This document shows, piece by piece, positions 1 through 11,051 of a DNA stretch of 64,000 bases. The position numbers and the translations under genes are program-made. The stretch spans positions 1,612,001 through 1,676,000 of the forward strand of contig JBCAQO010000009.1 in NCBI GenBank assembly GCA_039111635.1, read 5' to 3'. The notes beneath the pieces are model-generated. The model was not told the origin of the DNA. It did no database searches and was given only the letters and a program-made list of their open reading frames with translations. The DNA comes from Heterobasidion occidentale. Lineage: Eukaryota; Basidiomycota; Agaricomycetes; Russulales; Bondarzewiaceae. How positions within the stretch are numbered: the first letter of the stretch is position 1; the number at the start of each line of letters is the position of its first letter.

Positions 1-1244
1 CTTTTTTATTTACAGCAAGCAGTCCTGGCGCAGTGTTATCAAGTATTCTCGGGACCGCTCACCCAGAACCAGGCTATCCTCCTCGCCAACATCACCGTCA
101 CCTCATACCACATGAGAGGTCTAATCAATCTCCCCACCATCCGCAATGACATGATCAACTTCCGACTAGGAGGGATTTTCAGCAGCAGCTCCGTCCTCCT
201 CCAGCAGCACACCATACCAGTTTGGCTCGACACGCTGGCCCAGATCCAATACAAGGAAAACACAATCCGTTGGTTCCGCTTTATAGGACTCAATGGGGCA
301 CGCTTGGAGATCGAGGAGTACGTCCCCAAAGGACTGTTACCGACTCGCTCTTTCCCCCTCAACAGTCGCGGAGTTCACCCCATCGCAAGCTACTGGCCAG
401 GCGGAAGTATCCGGAAGATAACGTGAGGCCCTGGGTAATGACTAAACCGGACATACAAGAACAAGGCTTCCACCCAATCAACGTTGAAGAACCCATGGTT
501 GTCGATCCCCCTGCCGTCACGGAGCCTGAACTCCTGGCCGCTGAACCTTTTACCTTTCCACCCACCGAAGAGGAAACCACTCAGTTCATGCGGCCCACCA
601 GTCCCCCTTACGACCCCGAACAAGCTGTCTGGGATCACTAGGTACTTTAACCGCTACTGGTACCACCCCCGTCACCCCCTGCTGTGTCCCCATCCCCTCC
701 CCTACTCCGCGACGACCTCACCCACCCTATCGTTGTCAACAAAACCTCCCCCCAGTCGCCGGACATTCCTGTCGCAACTGAAGAAGGATGGCCCGCAGAC
801 GCAATGGACTCCGAAAATGTCTGGCCTAACCCGCCAACTCTCCTGCCTTCTCTACCCACCGACCCTATCACTCGTACCTGCTGGGAATGTGGACGCGCCG
901 GCCATCTCGTCGTGGGATGTCCAATTACGGGCATTAGACAGAGAACGGACGTTATGGCGCGCGGCTTTCTTCAGGATTATGACAGGCATCGCATGCAGTC
1001 CCGTCAACTTTGTCTGCAGATGGATCGGACGGCTGAAGAATACAGTTACCACAAGCAGGCATTGGACCACCTGATCGACACTGCCAACTGGACCGGGTAC
1101 CCCGCTCGCAACATCCCCACCTTCAACGAGGCCCACACAAGGAAACCCCCCCTATCATCGGTGCACCCGCCAAACACCGAAGACTTGTATAGAGAGGGGG
1201 TAGTATTAGGACTGCGTCCTAACATGTGCTTCGCACATGAATGA
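1..1244 (+). pseudogene. Gag-like zinc-knuckle ORF of a gag-only LTR element (copy 1, 3' part)
   Basis: This is the 3' internal part of a family-1 LTR element; its beginning lies outside the window. Protein-like sequence runs in frame 1 to about 426 and then in frame 3 from about 430 to 1244, with in-frame stops at 639-641 and 648-650. A proline-rich stretch follows, then a retroviral-type zinc knuckle (CWECGRAGHLVVGC, CX2CX4HX4C, about 865-921) and a short tail. The frame ends just inside the LTR at 1204. No protease, reverse transcriptase or integrase lies between the knuckle and the LTR. The same arrangement recurs in minus orientation at 57844-59230, which supports a real gag-only (TR-GAG-like) element. 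The gag role is inferred from the knuckle and position; the upstream part matches no family I recognise. Confidence 0.6.
1190..1203 (+). other. Polypurine tract before LTR
   Basis: The purine run AGAGAGGGGGTAG sits directly upstream of the LTR start at 1204. This is the expected plus-strand primer site of an LTR retroelement and shows that LTR 1204-2048 is a 3' LTR. The second copy has a related purine-rich run at the equivalent position (57844-57860, minus strand). Confidence 0.6.
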
Positions 1245-2048
1245 ATGGGCTGGTCAAGTGCTTCGGACGTGCTACAGACTCGGACTGCTCCCCATGACTC
1301 ATTACTATTTACATGCTCGCTGCATGAACGTTTACGTACGGTTCCTGGTTCTTGATGTGGATTGACTTTAGTTCCTGGCCCTGTCCCTGGTTCCTGATTG
1401 ATCGCGATGTGCCTTGGTATTTGATATGGATGTGGACAGACATTAGTGTTCCAGTACTATACTTAGATCGATGACACATCTTAGCTTACGGATCTCGATC
1501 ATTGACTTCGGTACCTGAGAAGCGCACAGACCAGATCGCGATCCTGCCCTAGATACTTCTTTGTATAAATAGGCAAGATGAGCTTCTAAGAAGCTCAGCT
1601 CGTTCACCTGTAATATATTTGATCTTTGCACTGCACTTGGTGTCTGGCTACCTTCCTAGCCCACACTTCGTGATCTCTGTCAGATCTGAAACTCCTTTAC
1701 ACGGTCTGACGAAGCACTGGCCTCGTCTCCCTTCTCTTCTTACGCTCTCTTCACGCACTACTACACTGGACTCGCTGCCTTCCGCGTTCTCAGTTGGACA
1801 GCTCCCCGTGTCATCTGTTGGATAGGAGAAGATCATCCCGTTCCTCCTCATCATCGAGAAGACCTCGAAGATCATCTCCTTAACCTCTTTGAGGACAAGG
1901 CAGAGAACGACTCCGAGTTCCTTGAAAGAGCCCAAAGACGATCGGTCGTCTTCATTCATTGGAGCCTCCGACTCTACAACGCTGTGGACGTATTAGTCTA
2001 GGGATCCCCTCCGTGCATCAGCGCACGTGATAGGTCTCCGACCTAACA
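1204..2048 (+). repeat. Family-1 LTR (3' LTR of gag-only element)
   Basis: An 845-bp LTR beginning TATTAGGAC (TGTTAGGAC in other copies) and ending CCGACCTAACA, so its ends form an inverted repeat TGTTAGG/CCTAACA. It has a TATA box (1564-1570) and a perfect palindrome just downstream. The flanks (GGTAG and ATTGA) are not a target duplication, as expected if this is the 3' LTR of an element whose 5' LTR is beyond the window. It abuts, and seems to cut, the Gypsy element on its right. Confidence 0.85.
1564..1596 (+). promoter_or_regulatory. LTR TATA box and initiation-region palindrome
   Basis: TATAAAT at 1564-1570 is followed 10 bp later by a 17-nt perfect palindrome, GAGCTTCTAAGAAGCTC (1580-1596). 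The same pair occurs in the LTRs at 6919 and 16339. The palindrome alone survives in the decayed copies at 45169 and 57033, and in the former it extends to 27 nt (45536-45562). It probably lies at or near the 5' end of the transcript. Confidence 0.6.
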
Positions 2049-4625
2049 ATTGATTTCTGCAAAGGGTCTTCGGATTTTTTCTGTGTCATTGAAAAGTTTG
2101 GGTTCCAAGAGTGTTTCACCTGAATTGTCAAATTCCACCCCCTTTTTATGGTCTGGATGCTGTGACAGACCATCGGCTTTATTGGTGACTCCCGCCTTGT
2201 GCATCAATTTGTAGTCGAAATGCAAGAGGTAGAGTGACCATCGTGCTTGCCGATGGTTTAATTTCTGGCTTGACCGGAACCATTCAATGTTCTTGTGGTT
2301 TGTCCAGACATCTACCGGGTGGTTGGCACCCTCCAAGTAGTGTCACCAAGCTTCAAAAGCTCAAACGACAGCTAGCAACTCTTTATCATAGATTGGGTAG
2401 TTGCGTTCTGTAGGTGAGAGTGACTTGGAAATATAAGCACATGGGTGCCATTTTCCATCTTCTGCAACTTGTGATAATACTGCTCCGGTGGCAAAGTCGG
2501 AGGCATCACATTCGATGCGGAAGGGGTTCCTTGTGTCTGGCATGACGAGCACTGGGGATTCTGTAAATATTGTTTTAGCATTTGAAATGCTTCTTTGCAT
2601 GCTGGTGTCCAATCCCAGGTGTGTTCCTTCTGTGTTAACTCAAATAGCGGTCGTGCTATTTTTGAGTAATCCTTGATAAACCTGCGATAAAAGTTGCAGA
2701 AACCTAAAAACAATTGCACTTTCTTGACTTTTCCAAGGGTTGGCCAGTCCATGATGCGGCCACTTTGATTGGGTCCACTTCAAGATGTCCATATGATATA
2801 ACATATCCAAGGTAGTCAAATTTCTTTTTATGGAAGTGGCATTTCAAGGGTTGTAGGTATAGATCGTTGTCTTGTAAGATCTGTAAAACCTTCTGTACCG
2901 TCTTGATGTGATCGTCCATAGTTTTGGAGAATACTAGGATGTCGTCCATATAGATTGCCACTTTTCCAGCGTAGATGAGATTTTTGAAAAGGGCATTCAT
3001 CGTTGTTTGGAATGTCGCCAGGGAGTTGGTTAATCCAAAGAACATGACCAGAGGTTCATACATTCCTAAATTGGTGACAAATGCAGCTAGTTTCTCACTT
3101 CCTTCCTTCATGCGTATGTTGTTGTATCCTATATCAACATCCATTAGCGAGAAGTATATGCCTTCAGCTAGAAGGTCCAGTAATCCTTGAATAATTGGCA
3201 AAGGGTACTTATTCTTGATCGTTATTTCATTGAGCTTGCGATAATCCATTACTGGCCATAGCTTTCCGTTCTTTTTCTTGATGAAGAAGAACGGGGATGC
3301 TATATGTGACTTGGATTCTCTGATGAATCCTTTCTGAAGGTTTTTGTCTATGAATTTTTTGAGTTCCACTTGCTCACCAGGGCTGAGGCTGTATAGCTTA
3401 GGTTTGAGCTAGTGATCCATTCTGTCCTTGATTTCAATTTTGTGATCCCAAGGTCGAGAGAGCGGTAGCTGTCCCTTTGGTCGACCTTTGAAAACCTTCC
3501 TATAATTCTAATATTCCTTCAGCACTATTTTCTTGAAGGATAGTTTGGGTTTCCCTTTGGTGGCTTCTTCCGCAAGTCTTTGCAAGTTGGTGTGCTTCGT
3601 TTGTTTTCCTGTTTGTGCTTTGGAAGGCTTGCTTCCTTGAGCCGGTATGTTGGCATATGGAAGTTCCGTGGTTTTGGTGCAATGTAATTCCAGTGCCTGT
3701 AAAGTTCCTGTATTGAGGCATCTAATGAGATAGACTCCATCTTCTTCAAGATCCTTGGAGGGAAGTGCCGGAAGTTCATCACCGTCCTCCAGAACGTCTT
3801 CTTCAGCCCATGTCAGAACCTTGTAATTTCTGGTTTGGGCCTTCAAACGTTCGGCATTCAACCTTCAAGTTGCAAACTCCAGACTTGTAGGTATTGTCCG
3901 CGGATGTGGTACTGTGGTGTTTCCCACTTTCCAGCCTGGTACTGCTGTTCCCGGCTTTTGCACTGGTATTGAGTAGTTGCCCGTTTGTGGTACTGTTTCC
4001 ATGTGCCGTATACTTGGTTTAGGACATCCTGGTTTCTTTGTGGCCCTTTTGGCTTTTACGGTCCTCCTTTTATTTGGCAGGAGGGTGAGCATCTGGTAAA
4101 GTGCAGCCCGTAGGCGTGTCAGTCAACTTCTAGGTTATGTTCCAATAACCAGTCGGTTCCTAAAATGATGTCCTCTTTTCCAATTTCCACAATATAGAAT
4201 CTTGCTGATTCAGTATGCGACCCTCCCTTTTCGCCTAGAACCTGTAATTTTAGGTTGGCAAATCTTGTAATGGGTCCTCCTTTAAACTTGGTGTTTTGGA
4301 CTGTGCTGACTGGGATAGGGGCAGGGGTTTTATGCGTGGTGATTTGATGTGCTTCTATGAAGCAAGGGTGCATGAAGATTCCGGTGGCTCCACTGTCCAC
4401 CAGTGCTTGAGTAGCAGCTTTTCTATTCTTGCCGATTAGTATTGTTTCGATTTGGAGTGATGGTGCACCATGTGATTTCATTTCTGAAAGATACAATACA
4501 TCTGGATGTCCATGCTCTTGGTCAGCGTCTTTACTGGCTAGAGGAGCGTACCGATTTCCTGCAAGAATCCTACTCTCCACATCCACTGCCAATGGGAGAG
4601 GCCTTAAAAATTCTTTGAGTCGCTA
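2049..4625 (-). pseudogene. pol: Gypsy element 1 pol: protease, RT, RNase H
   Basis: Several minus-strand frames together give a Ty3/Gypsy pol. An aspartic protease lies at 4119-4592 with the catalytic LVDSGATG motif and the flap-region ILGTDWL motif. A linker follows at 3508-4092. Reverse transcriptase lies at 2704-3369, with DYRKLNE, the VMFFGLTNSLATFQ motif and an intact YMDD at 2941-2952. RNase H runs from about 2612 to 2049 (RIECDASDFATGAVLSQ, then NHRQARWSLYL). It ends at the LTR boundary soon after RNase H, so integrase is missing. The frame is broken by a stop at 4119, frameshifts near 3862 and 3500, and others between RT and RNase H. RT is the best-preserved segment. Confidence 0.85.
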
Positions 4626-4630
4626 AAGGC

Positions 4631-5623
4631 TCAAACATCTTCGATTTCTTCCATGCTGAGACCCATCATCATTTGGCGGATGTAGTTGACTCTGTTCTTT
4701 CCTTCTTCAACATCTTCATTGTTGAATTGTTCTTTGTCCAGTTCTCCTTTGCACACCGCCCTGTGTCGAGAAGGTTGGAATCTCCTCTTGGGTCAAGAAG
4801 GACAGTTGCGTGCCATGTGCCCAGGCTTCTTGCAGAAGAAGCACTTGCCTTCTTTAGCTAGTTGATCTCTTTCCGCTAGGGTAAGCTTCTTGAATTGAGT
4901 ACGAATGGCGTTGGCCTTCATTTTGGCGGCATCTACATCCATAGGTTTGTATTGAAGTTCCCTATCATTCCGCGGGGGTGCCCTTTCATTGTAAAAGGTA
5001 TGTGGAGTGTAGATTTGAAATTTGCCTTTCTGAAGGTTGTACGCTCGATCCCTTGCAATGTGCATCTTTTCGTGTTTCTTTGTCTTCTTGACTAGCTCCT
5101 CCCAGGTTCCATCCTTGGAGGGATCTTTGTAAACTCCTTTCGCCAGCTTCCATTTTAATCCCCTTATGAAGTGGGTTTTCTTGGTTTCTTCGTCGACCCC
5201 AGCGAGCGCTATGAGCTGTTCGAATAGCTATAGGTAGGTGTTGAAGGATTCCTTTCCTTGGTTTACCCTGGCTAGTTTGTCGCAAGTGTCTGCTTCCTTA
5301 TTGAACTCCTCGAAGTCGGTGGCTATCTTTTTGCAGACAGAGATGAATCTGACCGTTTCCTTCCACGTAGACTTGCCCCAATCATTTAATGCATTCCTGG
5401 CTTGAGTAAAATTCCTTGACCATATTCTGGCTGACCCCTCCTTTATATATGACAGAGCATAAGCAATTTTGGTGAATTCATCCGCATAATCCTTTTTCCT
5501 GGCTAGGATCATTAGGTTGATTTTGTGGAGGAATTGCTCCATTCGTTTTCTGTTTCCATTGAAGAGGGTAGGCTTGGCCATAGCTGGTCCCTTGGACTCA
5601 GCACCTTCAGGATTTGTTGACAT
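4631..5623 (-). pseudogene. gag: Gypsy element 1 gag
   Basis: A Ty3-type gag of about 330 codons starts at ATG 5621-5623 and ends at TGA 4631-4633. The N-terminal half is a retrotransposon gag domain (residues about 20-200). It is followed by a CCHC zinc knuckle, CFFCKKPGHMARNC, at about 4796-4840. Two in-frame stops interrupt it: TAG at 5228-5230 and TGA at 4793-4795, directly after the knuckle. Both fit single C-to-T changes from Gln and Arg codons. The protease frame follows in a different phase, as expected for a gag-pol frameshift. Confidence 0.8.
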
Positions 5624-5731
5624 TGTATTGGGCGGGGGCTGTGGATCTCCAGGCAGTTCTGGATTGTTACTTGGTGTTTCAATATACTCTGGCTTGGGGG
5701 CTTGGTCTGATGTTGGGGTTTGGAAGTCTGC

Positions 5732-6918
5732 TTAGAAAGTGGTTTCTTGTAAGGGGGATGTAGCAGGAGTGTTTCTTCCAGGGATTCTACTTCCACTGGG
5801 CAGAGTATGTATGTGTGGTCTTAGCAAGTCACAATGCCTATCTGTCGGTGATTTAGGCTTGTCAAAGGTCTTTCTTGCGACATAGTCCAAGACCTTAGTT
5901 GTGTATAGGTGGGGTCCTGCTTGGACTTGCTTCCCTTCCCAGGTGAGGAATTTGTATCTGCTTTCTCCTTGTTTATGGAAGAATCCTGTGAGAAGTCCTA
6001 TGTAGTAGAAGTGTCGTTTGTTCTTGTCGTAATAAAGTTGGTCCTCGTCGAAGTCTTTGGGTAAGTCTTTGAAGATTTCAGCTGGGTCTGTTCTGTAGCC
6101 AGGGGGATATCCCAGAGTGATTTCGTCCGTTGTTTATTCTTTGAAGAAGAAGGGTACTGCCTGTCTTCTTCCAGCTTGTAGTGCTTCTTGTAGGTCTGGG
6201 TCCCTTTTGATAATTTCGTTGATGGAAATATCAGTCTGGTCGATGAGTTTGATGATTTTAGAGAATGTGTGTCCCAAGATGAGGGTTCAGAGATGATAAT
6301 TTTTGTGGGCGAACTCTTCTTTTCTGATGATAAAAACGATCCCGTCAATTTCAGTTCTGACTGGCGGAGAGTTAGGGGCTTCCAGTGTGTTTTTCTAGGT
6401 AGAGGAGAAGGTCCAGTGGATGAGAACTGAGTAGTGGTCTTGGTTCTCCTGATTCTTGACAAGCTCCGCCCTGATTCCATCTCCGTCGATGTTTCTTGCA
6501 ATGGTTCTTCTGAGATTGGTGACAATGGCGAAGGGGAAATTGTCTGGTCTTTTGTTGTATATCTCGACGGTGTTCTTGGTCCAGATGATGTCGGGCTCTC
6601 CGTTATCTATGAGGGTGAACGGTGTCTTTGGTTTGTTGACAAAGCAAATCCCAGAAAACTAATATCTAGTTTTGCTAAGGTTGATAAAGATTTTGGGTGA
6701 TCGCTATAGCCTAAGTGTGGCTATTCCTGAATAAACCTTTCCTGGGTTTTGGTGTCTTGCGACTTCTATTGTTCCTGGGTTGTTAATTCTTCCTTGAAGG
6801 GTTCCTGCTTGGTTTACCCTTGCAGCGGTTGCTAAGATGTCGTTTACTGATTGGAGGAAGAGCTGTCGCTGCTAGGGATCCAGCTTGGATAGGGTAGGGA
6901 TGAAAGAGCTTGTTCAAG
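5732..6918 (-). pseudogene. Unrecognised ORF upstream of gag (ORF0)
   Basis: A single minus-strand frame stays protein-like from the LTR edge at 6918 to a TAA at 5732-5734, 108 nt before the gag start. That is about 395 codons. It is broken by six point stops: 6872-6874, 6704-6706, 6659-6661 and 6395-6397 (all TAG), 6287-6289 (TGA) and 6134-6136 (TAA). All but possibly 6134 convert to Gln or Arg by one transition. Composition is soluble and mixed (segments such as FTLIDNGEPDIIW and LPKDFDEDQLYYDK), with no transmembrane segment or zinc motif. I do not recognise the family. The start is lost at the LTR, so it may have been longer. Confidence 0.55.
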
Positions 6919-7763
6919 TGTTAGGTCGGAGACCTATCATATACACCGATGCACAAAGGGGATCCCTAGGCTAATATGTCCACAGCGTCGTAGAGTCGTA
7001 GGCTCCAATGAGTGAAGACAATTGATTGTCTTTGGGCTCTTCGAAGGAATTCGGGGTCGCTGTCTGCTTTGTCCTCAAAGAGGTTGAGAAGATGATCTTC
7101 AAGGTCCTCTTGATAATGAGGCGGAACTAGATGATCTTCTCCTGTCCAACAGACGACACTAGGGGGTGTCTAACTGAGAATGCGGAAGGCGGCGAGGCCG
7201 GTGTAGTAGTGGGTGAATAGAGAGAGAGAAGAGAAGGGAGATGAAGCCAATGCGTTTTCAGACCACATAAAGGAGTCTCAGTTCTGACAGAGATCACACA
7301 GTGTGGGCTAGGAAGGTAGCTAGACACCGGACGCAGTGCAGAGATCGAGTGTATTACAGGTGAACGAGCTGAGCTTCTTAGAAGCTCATCTTGTCTATTT
7401 ATACAAAGAAGTATCTAGGGCCAGATCAGGATCTGGTCTGTGCGCTTCTCAGATACCAAAGTAAATGATTGAGATCCGTAAGCAAAGATGTGTCATTGAT
7501 CTAAGTATAGTACAAGATCACTAATGTCTGTCCACATCCATATCAAATATCTAGCCACATTATGATTGATCAGGAACCAGGGACAGGGCCAGATACCAAT
7601 GTCTGTCCACATCAAGAACCAGGAACAGTAAGTAAGTGTTCATGCAGTTAGTATGTCAATGGTAATGAGTCATCAAGATCAGTCCAAGTCTGAATCACGT
7701 CCAAAGCACTTGACCAGCCCGTCCATTCACATGCAAAGCACGTGTTAGGACGTGGTCCTAACA
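6919..7763 (-). repeat. Family-1 LTR
   Basis: An 845-bp copy in minus orientation, starting TGTTAGGTC and ending GGTCCTAACA in plus-strand reading. Its reverse-strand TATA box is near 7396-7403 and the conserved palindrome follows. Flanking pentamers TCAAG and AAAAG match only partly, so it is either an old solo LTR or a rearranged one. There is no polypurine tract on its right, so it is not a 3' LTR. Confidence 0.85.
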
Positions 7764-7840
7764 AAAAGGGACAGAGACAGAAGTGTGCGGACACATCAAA
7801 ATATTAGGACTGTGAGTAATAAGAAATAAATAGACTCCAC
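7764..7840. other. Short spacer between LTRs
   Basis: This 77-bp AT-rich stretch lies between the family-1 and family-3 LTRs. I see no feature in it. Confidence 0.3.
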
Positions 7841-9085
7841 TGATGTGCACACCTCTATGCTGTGTACCAAGCCCTCAGATTTTGCAGCTTTTACAGCATA
7901 GATCTCAGCTATAGTGTAACCTCAGCACTATCAGTGCAACCTCGCAAGCTTCTGTGCAGTCTTGTATGCATTATTGCAACCTCCAATATTCCTGCACAAC
8001 CTCTCCAATGTCTGCACAACCTCACAGCACCTGTGCAATCTCCACAGGCTTCTGCACAATCTCCCACAACTTTGGCATCATTTCCTCTCATTACATTGAT
8101 GACATGCACCTTTAAATGTCCTCAGCAGTCCTTGTGTGATACCTACAATACTTTTCTTGACATTATCAACCTCAGGGACCTCCACACCCTCATGGTATTG
8201 CCTATGTGACCTTGTCATTATGCTGACACTTCTTGGACTTTATAGCTCTGTTCTTATTATCTCTCCAAGCTCTTTGCCACTCGTGCCGAGGCTTTCTGAT
8301 TTAGTGCAAGATGGATAGGGCAATGCCAAGAAAGCAACCATATATAGCCTGAAGCAGTTCCACATGTCTCCGAGATTTTCAATTTCTACCGCAGTTTGTC
8401 TCTCCTTCATACTTACCATTCTATTTTTATTATAAAACCTACCTATCCTCTCTATAATACACTATATTTGGTTCCCCCACTGTTCAGATCTCACATTATC
8501 CAAAATGCCCTCATATCACTGATTATTACAACCTTGCAATATCACAACCTTAACCTTAACCTCTCAGAACCCTTATAGTATGCTCTAGAGTTTTGTTATC
8601 ATCTCCTCATTGCTCCAAACCACCTAGCATTGCTCCAAATTATACTGTGCCCCCACAGTGTCTTATATTCCTCTCTATCTCCTAGCACCACTTCCTACTT
8701 TTCCAAACATCTCTCCAACTTACCTCACCTCTTCTTATTGCATTGGACCTTACAACATTGCAACCTTGACCTCATAACATTGCATCAAACCTTGCAATCT
8801 TGAGTATCATAGAACATTGCAGGACATTGCAGAGCATTGCAGAACATTGCAGGACATTGCAGGACATTGCAGGAACATTGCAAGCATCATAGGGCATCAC
8901 AGAGCACCATTGGAAATTTCAAAGCATTGCAAAGCATTGCACTCCTAGCTCTAGACTACACACCACCTGGTTGTTTCCCCTAGCCTAACCATTTCTTATA
9001 CTGCAGAGCCAGCTCCTGCCTACTCTGTGTCTAGTGGTGTGTTTTATGGTGTGTTTTTACATGCAGAGCTATCACTAGCACATCA
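7841..9085 (+). repeat. Family-3 LTR, diverged copy
   Basis: A 1245-bp sequence begins TGATGTGCACACC and ends CACTAGCACATCA. It aligns at both ends with the fresher family-3 LTR at 26520-27691 (the CCAA...TTTTGCAGCTTTT block near the start, and the CTGCCTAC...CACTAGC block near the end). It is AT-rich and old. The reading frame inside (7862-8209) is LTR sequence, not a gene. No target duplication is visible. Confidence 0.65.
8811..8881. repeat. 10-bp tandem repeat
   Basis: About seven tandem copies of a decamer close to AGGACATTGC sit inside the old family-3 LTR. Looser ATTGCA-containing copies continue to about 8945. The array is probably replication slippage. Confidence 0.8.
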
Positions 9086-9087
9086 GT

Positions 9088-9350
9088 GTTGTCAATGCAA
9101 TAAGAAGTAACAATGCTAAAGTTGTAGGAGATTGTGTAGAAGCCTGCAAAGATTGCATAGGTACTGCAAGGTTGTGCAGACACTGGTGATATTGTGTGGG
9201 GACATTAGAGGTTGTGATGATGCATGTGAGACTGCATAAAAGCTTACGAGATTGCACTGATAGTTTTAAGGCCATACCATAGCTGAGATCTATGTTGTAA
9301 AAGCTACAAAATCTAGGGGCTTGGTACATAGCATGGAGGTGTGCTTATCA
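9088..9350 (-). repeat. Inverted fragment of family-3 LTR
   Basis: This segment is the reverse complement of about 7841-8100, so the 5' end of a second family-3 LTR lies head-to-tail in opposite orientation to the copy at 7841-9085. The minus-strand frame at 9075-9329 translates to the same sequence as 7862-8100, confirming the relationship. Confidence 0.7.
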
Positions 9351-9354
9351 GTGT

Positions 9355-9605
9355 TTCTTTACTTACTTTATTTTTACTATAAATACCTACCTACAACTCT
9401 AAAATATACTAGTTTTGCACATCTCTTTGTTTAGAGCTCAACTTTGCCAAAAGATCTCACTTGTATTGCTCCTTACCAACATTGCCCTTGTCTTGCTTAA
9501 CTTATTTTTTTTCCCTTTTATTGCCTCTATTATCAGGACCCTTATCATTGCCCTTGAAGTCGCCTTAGTCAATGCTCTTCATCTCAACAGCAAATTCTGC
9601 TTTAA
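9355..9605 (+). repeat. Family-3-like LTR fragment with TATA box
   Basis: The segment starts near TACTATAAATACC and matches the promoter-proximal part of the LTR-like sequences ending at 39782 and 50443. It appears to be a truncated LTR. Confidence 0.5.
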
Positions 9606-10364
9606 ACACTAGAGCTAATGAATGAGTTATAGTCATCTTATCTTGCCAACTCTTTAAAAATTATCAGTAGGGTTATCAGTACTGTAGAGGCCTAACATAT
9701 CTAAGTAGACATTAGAGCTAATCAGTGAGTTAAAAGCCTTATAGAGACTCATCCCTGATTACAGGTGACAACATGCTTGTCTATGGCCTACTTATTGCAC
9801 AAAGCAGGTAAGATATCTTCTACCTCTTTTTATCTATTTTTGCTAACAAGTTTTTTTGCAATGACACTACAAATTTTGTTAGCCTGCTTTTGTTCACTCT
9901 TCGCAGCAATATCTAAGCAAATTGGGAGAGTGCAAGCAGTGCAATGCTTGCAACCTTGATATTCCAATGGTCGACTACTCACTTCACCCTGATGAGTGCA
10001 GAGTTCCATAATATTGTGGCAAAGCACACTGTATTGTGTTTTTTATGCACCTTGCTGGCCTAAAGAAAAAGGCTGTGTATAGTGCAATAGAAACTAATAT
10101 ATAATAGTATTTTCAATATCCTTAGAGTAGCTAATTAATGTAATATGATTGGTTATAGTTGATGTTAGGATGGCCATGGTTATTGTAAATGCAAAATGCT
10201 CTAAAACTGGAACATTTTAAGTGTAAAGATCTTTGAAAATAGGAAATCAAAGGTTTCCAAGACTCAAAATATTCTATTGTACTCTAAGTAGAAGTCTTTC
10301 AAAAGGTAAATGAAACATTCCAAAGGTGTCTGGAATCAAGATTTCTTGATAAAAGTGTCAGACT
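9606..10364. other. No gene recognised
   Basis: This AT-rich stretch contains two imperfect copies of an AGAGCTAATNANTGAGTTA block about 100 bp apart (9610 and 9715). It also has a short unassigned frame, 9765-9959. I see no recognisable protein or RNA gene. Confidence 0.3.
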
Positions 10365-11051
10365 GTGTAACCAATATTATATTAGCACATTAATACATGA
10401 GAGTGAGATAGAGCACTTGCTCTGCATTTAGTGTGTGTTTCCTAACTATTAGTCACTTTTTCCAATCCAGCATTAGAAGTACACTTTACAAATTATTTAG
10501 ATAGCACATGGTGCTTTTTGTGATTTCTTACTGATTATGTGTGTGTGATTTTTTATTTTCTCAAATGCAACTCAAACAAAGTAATTTACCTTACAGTTAT
10601 TAAAATAGCTAAATGTAAGTAGAGAGAGGGAACTGGCATACTCTACACGAGTGTGGTGCTACAATAAACTTTAGACTAATTGGGATCATCACACTTGAGT
10701 CACGTGATGTTCCAGGATCATGCATGAGCCCTGCCTTACCAGGATCGTAGTGCCGCACTCGTGTAGAGTATGCCAGTTCCCTCTCTCTACTTACATTTAG
10801 CTATTTTAATAACTGTAAGGTAAATTACTTTATTGAGGTTGCATTTGAGAAAATGAAAAATCACACACACATAATCAGTAAGAAATCACAAAAAGCACCA
10901 TGTGCTATCTAAATAATTTGTAAAGTGTACTTCTAATGCTGGATTGGAAGAAAGTGACTAATAGTTAGGAAACACACACTAAATGCAGAGCAAGTGCTCT
11001 ATTTCACTCTCATGTAACTGTATCAATGTGCTAACATAATATTGGTTACAC
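10365..11051. repeat. Foldback element: long inverted repeat
   Basis: Two arms of about 305 bp (10365-10672 and 10747-11051) are reverse complements with few mismatches and indels. They are separated by a 74-bp spacer. Both outer ends read GTGTAACC inwards. There is no coding sequence, so it resembles a foldback element or MITE. The right arm ends exactly where a family-2 LTR starts (11052), so any right-hand target duplication is lost. Confidence 0.8.

Larger units (their letters stand above)
2049..6918 (-). mobile_element. Decayed Ty3/Gypsy element 1 (integrase end missing)
   Basis: This internal region reads from right to left: ORF0 (unrecognised), gag, protease, reverse transcriptase and RNase H. 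It stops abruptly at the family-1 LTR at 2048, so integrase and the 3' LTR are absent here. On its right it touches the oppositely oriented family-1 LTR at 6919. That LTR could be a later insertion or, less likely, its own 5' LTR. Numerous stops and frameshifts make it non-autonomous. Confidence 0.8.

Noticed and set aside
1199..2053. LTR 1204-2048 as a solo insertion
   Set aside because: The flanks differ and a polypurine tract precedes it, so it is better read as a 3' LTR.
6913..7768. Target duplication of the LTR at 6919-7763
   Set aside because: The flanks TCAAG and AAAAG agree at only three of five positions, so I do not claim a duplication.
7862..8209. A 115-codon plus-strand frame that also occurs inverted at 9075-9329
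   Set aside because: Recurrence comes from duplicated LTR sequence, not from a gene family.
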